A stretch of DNA of 40,654 nt. Origin: Paraburkholderia sp. SG-MS1. GTDB lineage: Bacteria; Pseudomonadota; Gammaproteobacteria; Burkholderiales; Burkholderiaceae. This document shows positions 8,469-15,746 of this stretch, one piece after another. The notes beneath the pieces were generated by a model. That model was given only the letters and a program-made list of their open reading frames with translations, was not told where the DNA came from and ran no database searches. Where the stretch lies: the NCBI RefSeq assembly GCF_012275575.1, contig NZ_NPIH01000261.1:1-40654 (forward strand). The letters run 5' to 3'. The position numbers were made by a program, and so were the translations under genes. Positions within the stretch are counted from its first letter, which is position 1; each line of letters opens with the position of its first letter.

Positions 8469-9227
8469 ATGCGAATCCTACTCAGCAATGACGACGGTTA
8501 TCTGGCGCCGGGCCTTGCCGCGCTTTACGAAGCGCTCAAGCCGATTGCGGACGTCACCGTGATGGCCCCCGAACAGAATTGCAGCGGCGCGTCGAACTCG
8601 TTGACGTTGTCGCGGCCGCTCTCGGTCCTGCGCTCGGCCAATGGCTTTTACTACGTGAACGGCACGCCCACCGACTCGGTGCACATCGCGTTGACGGGCA
8701 TGCTCGACCATACGCCGGATCTGGTGGTGTCGGGCATCAACAACGGCCAGAACATGGGCGAAGACACGCTCTATTCGGGCACGGTCGCGGCTGCCACCGA
8801 AGGCATCATGTTCGGCGTGCCGGCCATCGCGTTCTCGCTCGTCGACAAGGACTGGGTGCATCTTGAAGACGCCGCCCGTGTCGCGGCCGACATCGTCAAG
8901 CATTATCTCGAGCGACCGCTGCCCGGACATCCATTGCTGAACGTCAACATTCCGAACCTGCCTTACGACCAGCTCGACGGCTGGCATATCACGCGTCTCG
9001 GCAAGCGGCATCCTTCGCAACCGGTGATCCGCCAGACCAACCCGCGTGGCGAGCCGATCTACTGGATCGGTCCGTCGGGCAGCGCGCGTGACGCGAGCGA
9101 AGGCACCGATTTCCACGCGGTCGTCAACGGCCGTGTGTCGATCACGCCGCTGCAGCTCGACCTGACCCACACGCAAATGCTGCCTGCGGCGCGCGACTGG
9201 GCGCGCGCCGGCAGCGGCGCTTCATGA
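8469..9227 (+). CDS. surE: 5'/3'-nucleotidase SurE
   Basis: A 252-residue metal-dependent nucleoside monophosphate phosphatase of the SurE family, linked in other bacteria to stationary-phase survival. Metal-binding residues are in place: Asp8 and Asp9 in the SNDDG motif, Ser39 in QNCSGAS, and Asn91/Asn92 in SGINNG. Other family blocks (NGTPTDSVHIAL, YSGTVAAATEG) are clear. The start at 8469 places the NDDG motif at its normal position; a longer open frame from 8328 is rejected on that basis. The stop codon overlaps the start of pcm in an ATGA, so translation of the two is probably coupled. First gene of the surE-pcm-nlpD-rpoS cluster. Confidence 0.97.
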   Translation: MRILLSNDDGYLAPGLAALYEALKPIADVTVMAPEQNCSGASNSLTLSRPLSVLRSANGFYYVNGTPTDSVHIALTGMLDHTPDLVVSGINNGQNMGEDTLYSGTVAAATEGIMFGVPAIAFSLVDKDWVHLEDAARVAADIVKHYLERPLPGHPLLNVNIPNLPYDQLDGWHITRLGKRHPSQPVIRQTNPRGEPIYWIGPSGSARDASEGTDFHAVVNGRVSITPLQLDLTHTQMLPAARDWARAGSGAS

Positions 9228-10324
9228 CGAGCGAGCGCGCCAAGCGCTTTCCGCTCGGCCTCGAGGACCTGGTGCGCGAACCACGCCGGCCCGAGGGGCG
9301 CCCCGGCGAAGTGCGTGCGGCGGCGCTCGCCGCGAGCGCGGCGCTGAATGCGCGTCAGCAGCCGGCGAAGCCCCAGGCGAGAACGCCGGGCAAAGCGCCG
9401 AGCGCGCTTCAGCCCAAGGCTCAAGCCGGGCCGCAAGCGAGAGCGCCGGGCCAGGCGGCAGCCATGACGCAGCCGAAGCCGCAGGCCGCGCCGTCGACAT
9501 TGCTGTCGTCATCGATCAAAGCCCAGGCCAAACCCGCAATACTGACCGCGCATGGCAAGGCCGCGCCTGCGTCAAGCCCGACTGCGCGCACCGCGCTGCA
9601 ATCCGCACCGCCCGCCAAACCCGCCGCCCGCGCCAACGAACGCATGACGGCGCCGAACGTCGCGTTGAGCGGCGCATTGGCGCTGACTTCGGAACGGGTC
9701 CGCGAACGGATGGTCGAACGCCTGCGTGCGAACGGCGTGACCGATCAGCGCGTATTGAACGCGATGTCGGTGGTGCCGCGCCACATGTTCGTCGATCCGG
9801 GCCTCGCGGCCCAGGCGTACGAAGATGCGGCGTTGCCGATCGGTCATCACCAGACGATCTCCAAGCCCTCGGTGGTCGCGCGAATGATCGAACTGGCCGC
9901 GGCCGGCCGAGCGTTGACCAACGTGCTCGAAATCGGCACGGGCTGCGGTTATCAGGCCGCGGTGCTGAGCCAGGTCGCGCGCGAGGTGTATTCGATCGAA
10001 CGCATCAAGCCGCTGTCCGAGCGCGCGAAGACGAATCTGCGTCCATTGCGCATTCCGAACATACGGTTGCATTACGGCGATGGGCGGCTCGGGTTGCCGT
10101 CGGCGGCGCCGTTCGATGCGATCGTGATCGCCGCGGCCGGACTCGACGTGCCGCAGGCCTTGCTTGAACAACTCGCGATCGGCGGCCGTCTGGTTGCGCC
10201 GGTCGGCTCGCAGGACGGCCAGAACCAGGTGCTGACGCTGGTCGAGCGCCTCGGGCCTGCGCAATGGCGCGAGTCGCGGCTTGATCGCGTTTTCTTTGTA
10301 CCCTTAAAATCCGGAGTGATTTGA
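9224..10324 (+). CDS. pcm: Protein-L-isoaspartate O-methyltransferase with long N-terminal extension
   Basis: Pcm methylates isoaspartyl residues with S-adenosylmethionine to start repair of aged proteins. The catalytic domain occupies about residues 152-366: helical LTSERVRERMVERLRANGV, active-site region GHHQTISKPSVVARM (around 207-222), the SAM-binding motif LEIGTGCGYQAAVLS at 235-249, and VYSIERI. That domain has the usual size of about 210 residues. The first 150 residues are an Ala/Pro/Lys/Gln-rich extension with repeating KPQAR, PGKAP and PGQA elements and no recognisable fold, likely disordered. The ATG overlaps the surE stop (ATGA), which fixes the start well. The following nlpD begins within about 5 nt of its stop. 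Confidence 0.95.
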   Translation: MTSERAKRFPLGLEDLVREPRRPEGRPGEVRAAALAASAALNARQQPAKPQARTPGKAPSALQPKAQAGPQARAPGQAAAMTQPKPQAAPSTLLSSSIKAQAKPAILTAHGKAAPASSPTARTALQSAPPAKPAARANERMTAPNVALSGALALTSERVRERMVERLRANGVTDQRVLNAMSVVPRHMFVDPGLAAQAYEDAALPIGHHQTISKPSVVARMIELAAAGRALTNVLEIGTGCGYQAAVLSQVAREVYSIERIKPLSERAKTNLRPLRIPNIRLHYGDGRLGLPSAAPFDAIVIAAAGLDVPQALLEQLAIGGRLVAPVGSQDGQNQVLTLVERLGPAQWRESRLDRVFFVPLKSGVI

Positions 10325-10329
10325 CACCG

Positions 10330-11259
10330 ATGAGTATGTTGCGCGCGATGCAAAGAACCAGCCTGAATGCCCCCATGACCGTAACCCAACGTAGCGTGTG
10401 CGTGCTCGCCTTGTCCCTGTTGATGACGGCTTGTGCTTCCCGGCTCGACCAGGCGCCTGTCGTCGACCGCTCCGGCGGCGGCGTGCTCGGCACCCAGGCC
10501 GCGCAGCCGGCCGTGCCGCTCGGCCCGCCGCCGCCCGGTTACTACCGCGTGAAGCCGGGCGACACCCTGTATCGGATTGCGTTGGAGAATGGCCAGAACT
10601 ACCGCGATATTTCGACGTGGAACAACCTGACCAACCCGAATCAGATCGAGGTCGACCAGCTGTTGCGTGTCGTGCCGCCGGGTGCGAACACGGCCGGCCT
10701 GACGCCGGGTGTCGCGACCGCGCCGATCGGCGGCACTGGCGCGGTGCAGAGTGCGCCGCTCGGCGGTGCGTCGGCCGGCGCCGCAGCCGGCACCACCGTG
10801 CCGCCGCTGTACGGCGCGACTGCGAACAACCCGGCCGTGAGCCCGCCGGCCAATCCGAACGCCGCCAGCGACTCGGCCAATGGCGCATCCGGCAACGTCG
10901 CGTTCGCGTGGCCGGTGCGTGGTCCGCTGCTCGGCACGTTCAACGATTCGACCAACAAAGGTGTCAATATCGGCGGCGCCGCAGGCGACCCGGTGAAGGC
11001 TTCCGCGGATGGCCGCGTGGTCTATGCCGGAAATGGGCTGCGTGGTTACGGCAATCTCATTATCATCAAGCATGACGCAACTTATCTCACCGCGTATGCA
11101 CACAACCGCGCTTTGATGGTAAAAGAGGGAGACGCGGTGACGAAAGGCCAGAAGATCGCTGAGATGGGCAATAGCGATTCCGACCGTGTGATGTTGCATT
11201 TCGAAGTTCGCCGTCAGGGTAAACCTGTCGACCCACTGAAGTATTTGCCGCCGCAATAA
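10330..11259 (+). CDS. nlpD: NlpD-like lipoprotein, amidase activator with LysM and degenerate M23 domain
   Basis: A 309-residue outer-membrane lipoprotein. A signal peptide ends in the lipobox LMTAC with Cys35 as the lipidated residue. LysM (peptidoglycan binding) follows at about 71-117 (YYRVKPGDTLYRIA...), then an Ala/Pro/Gly linker, then an M23/LytM domain from about 195 to 305. The catalytic residues are not conserved: the expected zinc His is replaced in the GVNIGG segment (Asn213), and the usual His-x-His becomes MLHFEV, which fits NlpD as a non-enzymatic activator of AmiC-type amidases at the septum. The start is uncertain: 10330 is preferred, with a TTG at 10321 and other ATGs also in frame. 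It lies between pcm and rpoS, as in many proteobacteria. Confidence 0.93.
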   Translation: MSMLRAMQRTSLNAPMTVTQRSVCVLALSLLMTACASRLDQAPVVDRSGGGVLGTQAAQPAVPLGPPPPGYYRVKPGDTLYRIALENGQNYRDISTWNNLTNPNQIEVDQLLRVVPPGANTAGLTPGVATAPIGGTGAVQSAPLGGASAGAAAGTTVPPLYGATANNPAVSPPANPNAASDSANGASGNVAFAWPVRGPLLGTFNDSTNKGVNIGGAAGDPVKASADGRVVYAGNGLRGYGNLIIIKHDATYLTAYAHNRALMVKEGDAVTKGQKIAEMGNSDSDRVMLHFEVRRQGKPVDPLKYLPPQ

Positions 11260-11270
11260 GCGATACGACC

Positions 11271-12353
11271 ATGCCGAAATCGAAGCGCCGCCCGCCGCAA
11301 GCCGAGTCTGAAACGATCAGCCAAGCCACGTCCGCTGCGGTGGACGAAAGCGGCGCTTCGGAAGTGGAAGAAGAGATCGCGGAAGAACGCGATCTCGACG
11401 AGCGTCAGAGCGGCGCTGACGAAGCCGGCGACGCCCGTGAAGGTGCGAGCGAAGCCGCGCCGGATGCGGACGATTTCCGCGCGCTGCTGCAAGCCGAGCT
11501 GACGGCCGACACCATCCAGCATTATCTGAATCGCATCAGCGTGAAGCCGCTTCTCACGGTCGAAGAGGAGCAGAAATATTCGCGTCTTGCCAAGGCGGGC
11601 GAGTTCGATGCGCGGCAGGTGATGATCGAGCGTAATCTGCGGCTGGTCGTCAGTATCGCGAAGGGTTATCTGAATCGCGGTGTGCCCTTGCTCGATCTGA
11701 TCGAAGAGGGCAACCTCGGCCTGATGCACGCGATCGAAAAATTCGATCCGACGCGCGGCTTCCGCTTTTCGACTTATGCGACCTGGTGGATTCGTCAAAG
11801 CATCGAGCGCGCGATCATGAACCAGGCGCGCACCGTGCGCTTGCCGGTGCACGTGATTCGTGAGCTCAACCAGGTGTTGCGCGCGAAGCGCCATCTGGAA
11901 AAGAATTCGATGAATTCCGGGGAAGCCGCCGAGCGCCGCGATGCCAGCATCGACGACATCGCCTATCTGACCGGCAAGACGACCGACGAAGTCACCGATA
12001 TTCTCGCGCTGAACGAGCACACGGCCTCGCTGGATGCGCCGCTCGATCTCGATCCGGCCAGCAGCCTGCTCGATCTGCTGTCCGACGACCAGAGTCAGTC
12101 GCCGGATGCCGAAGTGCAGCATCGCGAGCTGGAAACGCTCACGCGGGCATGGCTCGCGCGCCTGTCGGACAAGCACCGTCATGTGATCGAGCGCCGCTTT
12201 GGGCTCAATCACATCGAACCCGCCACGCTCGAAGAGCTGGCCGACGAAATGGGCCTCACGCGCGAGCGTGTGCGCCAGATCCAACAGGAAGCGCTCGTGC
12301 GTCTGAAGCGCTTCTTCGCCTCCAACGGTGTTCGGAAGGACGCCGTTCTATAA
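11271..12353 (+). CDS. rpoS: RNA polymerase sigma factor RpoS
   Basis: The 360-residue general stress and stationary-phase sigma factor. Domains: an acidic, low-complexity N-terminus (about 1-65), region 1.2 from about 78 (DTIQHYLNRISVKPLLT), region 2 at about 112-182 with the RNA polymerase and -10 contact segments (IEEGNLGLMHAIEKFDPTRG, FSTYATWWIRQSI), region 3 to about 270, and region 4 at about 290-350 with the -35 helix-turn-helix (LEELADEMGLTRERVRQIQQEAL). Membership of the RpoS group rather than RpoD rests on its size and the nlpD neighbour. The ATG, 11 nt after nlpD, has no visible Shine-Dalgarno sequence. In E. coli a main rpoS promoter lies inside nlpD; whether one exists here cannot be read with confidence. 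Confidence 0.95.
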   Translation: MPKSKRRPPQAESETISQATSAAVDESGASEVEEEIAEERDLDERQSGADEAGDAREGASEAAPDADDFRALLQAELTADTIQHYLNRISVKPLLTVEEEQKYSRLAKAGEFDARQVMIERNLRLVVSIAKGYLNRGVPLLDLIEEGNLGLMHAIEKFDPTRGFRFSTYATWWIRQSIERAIMNQARTVRLPVHVIRELNQVLRAKRHLEKNSMNSGEAAERRDASIDDIAYLTGKTTDEVTDILALNEHTASLDAPLDLDPASSLLDLLSDDQSQSPDAEVQHRELETLTRAWLARLSDKHRHVIERRFGLNHIEPATLEELADEMGLTRERVRQIQQEALVRLKRFFASNGVRKDAVL

Positions 12354-12357
12354 CCTG

Positions 12358-13134
12358 ATGACTCCGATTCTTGTGTTCGACATCGAGACGATTCCCGATG
12401 TCGCCGGCATTCGCCGCCTCGAAAATTTGCCTCCCACGCTGAGCGACGCCGAAGTCGCCGAGCACGCATTCGCCGCGCGCCGTGAAAAGACCGGCAGCGA
12501 TTTCCTGCCGCATCATCTGCAGCGGATCGCCGCGATTTCCTGTGTGTTCCGCGACAACAACGGTTTCCGCGTGCGCTCGCTCGGCACGCTGGAAGATGGC
12601 GAGGCCGCGCTGATCCAGTCGTTCTATCGCGTGATCGAGAAGTACACGCCACAGCTCGTGTCGTGGAACGGTGGCGGATTCGACCTGCCGGTGCTGAACT
12701 ATCGGGCATTGGTCAACGGCATTCCCGCCAGCCGCTTCTGGGATCTCGGCGAGGACGACCGCGAGTTCAAGTGGAACAACTACATCAGCCGCTATCACGC
12801 GCGTCATACGGATCTGATGGACGTGCTCGCGATGTACCAGGCGCGCGCCAATGCGCCGCTCGACGCGCTCGCCAAGATGTGCGGCTTCCCCGGCAAGATG
12901 GGCATGGACGGCAGCCAGGTGTGGCACGCGTATCGGGAAGGCCGCATCGAGGAAATCCGTAATTACTGCGAGACCGACGTCGTCAATACGTATCTGCTGT
13001 ATTGCCGCTTCCAGCTGATCCGCGGCGCGTTTTCGGCGGCGGAGTATGCTGACGAGATCAATCTGGTCAAGAACGCGCTGGCGCTGGAGGTCGCGCCGCA
13101 ATGGGCCGAGTATCTGGCGGCGTTCGAGCAATAG
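12358..13134 (+). CDS. Predicted 3'-5' exonuclease, DEDDy family (PolB-exonuclease-like)
   Basis: A 258-residue protein of the family annotated as predicted 3'-5' exonuclease related to the exonuclease domain of DNA polymerase B. The DEDDy catalytic set is visible: Asp8 and Glu10 in FDIET, Asp109 in SWNGGGFDLPVL, and Tyr203/Asp207 in YCETD. There is no polymerase domain; the whole chain is the nuclease. The ATG is 4 nt after the rpoS stop with no Shine-Dalgarno sequence between, so it is probably translated by reinitiation or coupling with rpoS. The biological substrate is unknown; DNA repair or RNA processing are both possible. Confidence 0.88.
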   Translation: MTPILVFDIETIPDVAGIRRLENLPPTLSDAEVAEHAFAARREKTGSDFLPHHLQRIAAISCVFRDNNGFRVRSLGTLEDGEAALIQSFYRVIEKYTPQLVSWNGGGFDLPVLNYRALVNGIPASRFWDLGEDDREFKWNNYISRYHARHTDLMDVLAMYQARANAPLDALAKMCGFPGKMGMDGSQVWHAYREGRIEEIRNYCETDVVNTYLLYCRFQLIRGAFSAAEYADEINLVKNALALEVAPQWAEYLAAFEQ

Positions 13135-13254
13135 TGTTGCGCCGGCCGGCGCCAGAGCCGGCTGACGAGGCGCAGCGCGGGATCGCCAGCCGCCGCGGCG
13201 GCTGACGACACACCAGCGAACCGCAAGCGCGGCCGGCTACCGCAGCGCTTCGTC

Positions 13255-13260
13255 TACAAT
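13255..13260 (+). promoter_or_regulatory. Candidate -10 element for rlmD
   Basis: TACAAT lies 35 nt upstream of the rlmD GTG start in the gap after the exonuclease gene. No clear -35 hexamer is found at the right distance, so this is a weak call. Confidence 0.3.
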
Positions 13261-13295
13261 CTCGCCTTTCCCCCAAGTCTGTCAGGAAGTCGCAG

Positions 13296-14717
13296 GTGTC
13301 CCGAACTGCCCCCCATCGTCGCTCGCCGAAGCGCCCCTCGAAATACCAGAAGGCGCCGGCGCCAGCACCCGTCATCACCGGCAATGAACCGGTCATTGAA
13401 ATCGTTTCGCTCGATATGGAAGCGCGCGGCGTCGGCCGCGTCGAGAGCGAAGACGGCACGCCCGGCAAGGTGATTTTCGTCGAAGGCGCATTGCCCGGAG
13501 AACGCGTCAGCTACTCGACGCATCGCAGCAAGCCGAAATTCGAGCAGGCCGAAGTCGTTCAGGTGTTCCGCGAGAGCGTGCTGCGCACCAAGCCGAAGTG
13601 CACCTACTTCGATATCTGCGGCGGCTGTTCGATGCAGCATCTGGATATTCGCGCGCAGGTCGCCGTCAAGCAGCGCGTGCTCGAAGACAACCTGCAGCAT
13701 CTGGCGAAGCTGCGCCCTGAAACGGTGTTCCGGCCGATTCACGGACCGGCCTGGGAGTATCGCTATCGTGCGCGCCTCGCCGTGCGTTTTCTGCCGGAGA
13801 AGGGCGGGATGCGCATCGGCTTCCACGAGAAGAAGAGCAGCTACATCGCCGACATGAAGACCTGCGAAGTGCTGCCGCCGCATGTCTCGGCGATGCTGAT
13901 GCCGCTGCGTTTCATGGTTCGCAAGCTGTCGATCTACGATCGCATGCCGCAACTCGAACTGGCGGTCGGCTCGTCAGTCACGGCGCTGGTGGTGCGCAAC
14001 CTCGAACCGATCACCGCCGCCGACGAACAGGTGCTGCGCGATTTCGCCGACGAGCATAAGGTGCAGTTCTGGCTCCAGCCGGGCGGCCCGGACACGGTCA
14101 CGCCGCTCTATCCGCTCGACGTGCCGCTCGACTACACGCTGCCGGAATACGACATCCGCATGCCGTTCAAGCCGACCGACTTCACCCAGGTGAATCACGC
14201 GATCAACCGCGTGCTGGTCAGCCGGGCCTTGCGCCTGTTGGCACCGGCGCGCACTGATCGCGTGCTCGACCTGTTCTGCGGGATCGGCAACTTCACGCTG
14301 CCGCTCGCGCGGATCGCGAAGGAAGTGGTGGGCATCGAGGGCAGCGAAGTACTGACCACGCGGGCGCTCGCCAACGCTGAGCTCAATGGTGTGGCGGGGC
14401 ATACGTCGTTCGCGTGCCGCAATCTGTTCGAAGTCACCGCCGACGACCTGCGCGCGCTTGGCCATTTCGATAAATTCCTTATCGACCCGCCGCGTGAAGG
14501 CGCGCTGGCCGTCGCGAAGGCGTTGGCGGAGATCGCGCAGAGCAACGGGCCGCTGCCGAAACGCATCGTCTACGTGTCGTGCGCGCCGGCAACGCTGGCG
14601 CGCGATGCGGGCCTGCTCGTGCATGAGGCCGGTTACCGGCTGGTCGGCGCGGGCGTGGTGAATATGTTCCCACACACGTCGCACGTGGAATCGATCGCGT
14701 TGTTCGAGCGGGACTGA
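13296..14717 (+). CDS. rlmD: 23S rRNA (uracil-1939-C5)-methyltransferase RlmD
   Basis: A 473-residue SAM-dependent RNA uridine C5-methyltransferase of the RumA/RlmD type. A TRAM domain follows a basic N-terminus (about residues 30-92). The Fe-S ligands are Cys102, Cys108, Cys111 and Cys190, spaced as in E. coli RumA. The methyltransferase domain shows VLDLFCGIGNFTLPLA (SAM binding), FDKFLIDPPREG and the catalytic nucleophile Cys429 in YVSCAPATLARD, with Glu465 near the C-terminus as the likely base. The start is a GTG with AGGA 8 nt before it; the next in-frame ATG would cut into the TRAM domain. RlmD is favoured over RlmCD by the gamma/beta-type sequence. A terminator follows at 14783. Confidence 0.93.
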   Translation: MSRTAPHRRSPKRPSKYQKAPAPAPVITGNEPVIEIVSLDMEARGVGRVESEDGTPGKVIFVEGALPGERVSYSTHRSKPKFEQAEVVQVFRESVLRTKPKCTYFDICGGCSMQHLDIRAQVAVKQRVLEDNLQHLAKLRPETVFRPIHGPAWEYRYRARLAVRFLPEKGGMRIGFHEKKSSYIADMKTCEVLPPHVSAMLMPLRFMVRKLSIYDRMPQLELAVGSSVTALVVRNLEPITAADEQVLRDFADEHKVQFWLQPGGPDTVTPLYPLDVPLDYTLPEYDIRMPFKPTDFTQVNHAINRVLVSRALRLLAPARTDRVLDLFCGIGNFTLPLARIAKEVVGIEGSEVLTTRALANAELNGVAGHTSFACRNLFEVTADDLRALGHFDKFLIDPPREGALAVAKALAEIAQSNGPLPKRIVYVSCAPATLARDAGLLVHEAGYRLVGAGVVNMFPHTSHVESIALFERD

Positions 14718-14782
14718 GCGCCGCTTACGGTGACGGCCGTTATCCACGGCTTGTACCTGAACGAGGCGGCGGTTCGCACAAG

Positions 14783-14816
14783 CAAAAACGCCACGACCGA
14801 AGTCGTGGCGTTTTTG
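14783..14816. terminator. Bidirectional rho-independent terminator between rlmD and bamD
   Basis: Perfect 15-bp inverted repeat: arm CAAAAACGCCACGAC at 14783-14797, 4-nt loop CGAA, complementary arm at 14802-14816 ending in a T-run. It lies between the convergent rlmD (plus) and bamD (minus) and can serve both. Confidence 0.92.
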
Positions 14817-14847
14817 TTTCCAGCTGGGGTGCAGTGCGTGGCGCCCG

Positions 14848-15708
14848 TTAGAACTGCCACCACGACTTCTGCGTGCCCGGCCGTGCGTGGCCCGTGATGT
14901 ACGGACTGTCGGGGAAGGTGCCGGCCAGCACACGCTTGGTATCGTCGGCCAGTTGCGGCTGGTTCAGTTTCTGGTACGACAGCATCATGATGTGCAGCGC
15001 GTCTTCAATAGCCGGTGCGTTCTTGTACTCCCGCAGCGCCAGCTGCGCCCGGTTGATCGCTGCGACATACGCGCCGCGGCGATAGTAGTAATCCGCCGCG
15101 TGAACCTCGTGCGAGGCCAGCGCATTCACGATGTAGCGCATGCGTTGCGCGGCATCCGGCGCATACTTGCTGTTCGGGAACCGGTCGACCACCACCTTGA
15201 ACGCGTCATACGACTCGCGCAGCGACTTCGGATCGCGCTCGCTCATGTCCTGCCCGGAGAAGCGGCCGAACAGACCGAGGTCGTCGTTGAAGTGGATCAT
15301 GCCCTTCAGGTAATACGCGTAAGCGATGTCCGGATGATCCGGGTGCAGCTGGATGAAGCGGTCGATCGCCGTGTCGGCGGCGGCGTTTTCGTTGTCTTTC
15401 CAGTTGCAGTACGCGACGTTGATCTGCGCTTGCTGGGCGAAATGGCCGAACGGGTCACGGCCTTCGAGCATTTCGAAATATTTCGCGCACTTGCCGAAAT
15501 CACCACCGGACAAGGCGTCGTTCGCCTCCGTATATAATTTGTTGTTGTTCCACGTTGCCGTTTCGTCGGTCTTCTCCGGCAGGCCGTGGCAAGCCGCAAC
15601 GGCGACGACGGCCGCGGCACACGCAATGTATCCGGCCACTTTCCGGGCCGCCTTCTTGATGGCCGCCAAATTGATCGCCGCTTCAGTGATGGTGTTCAAG
15701 GCTCGCAT
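14848..15708 (-). CDS. bamD: Outer membrane protein assembly factor BamD (ComL)
   Basis: A 286-residue lipoprotein of the BAM complex, which folds and inserts beta-barrel proteins into the outer membrane. After a hydrophobic signal, the lipobox VAAC places the lipidated Cys at residue 40, followed by HGLPEKTDETATWNNN. The mature part is made of TPR-like helical repeats (for example KLYTEANDALSGGDFGKCAKYFEML, YYYRRGAYVAAINRAQLAL), as in BamD. The start at 15708 gives an unusually long signal n-region; a GTG at 15639 would give a conventional signal peptide and should be considered. A longer frame to 15777 overlaps rluD and is unlikely. It is divergent from rluD with only 38 nt between. Confidence 0.94.
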   Translation of the reverse strand: MRALNTITEAAINLAAIKKAARKVAGYIACAAAVVAVAACHGLPEKTDETATWNNNKLYTEANDALSGGDFGKCAKYFEMLEGRDPFGHFAQQAQINVAYCNWKDNENAAADTAIDRFIQLHPDHPDIAYAYYLKGMIHFNDDLGLFGRFSGQDMSERDPKSLRESYDAFKVVVDRFPNSKYAPDAAQRMRYIVNALASHEVHAADYYYRRGAYVAAINRAQLALREYKNAPAIEDALHIMMLSYQKLNQPQLADDTKRVLAGTFPDSPYITGHARPGTQKSWWQF

Positions 15709-15746
15709 TTTCCAGTCTAGCTTTACGTCCAGGTGACCCAGACTCA

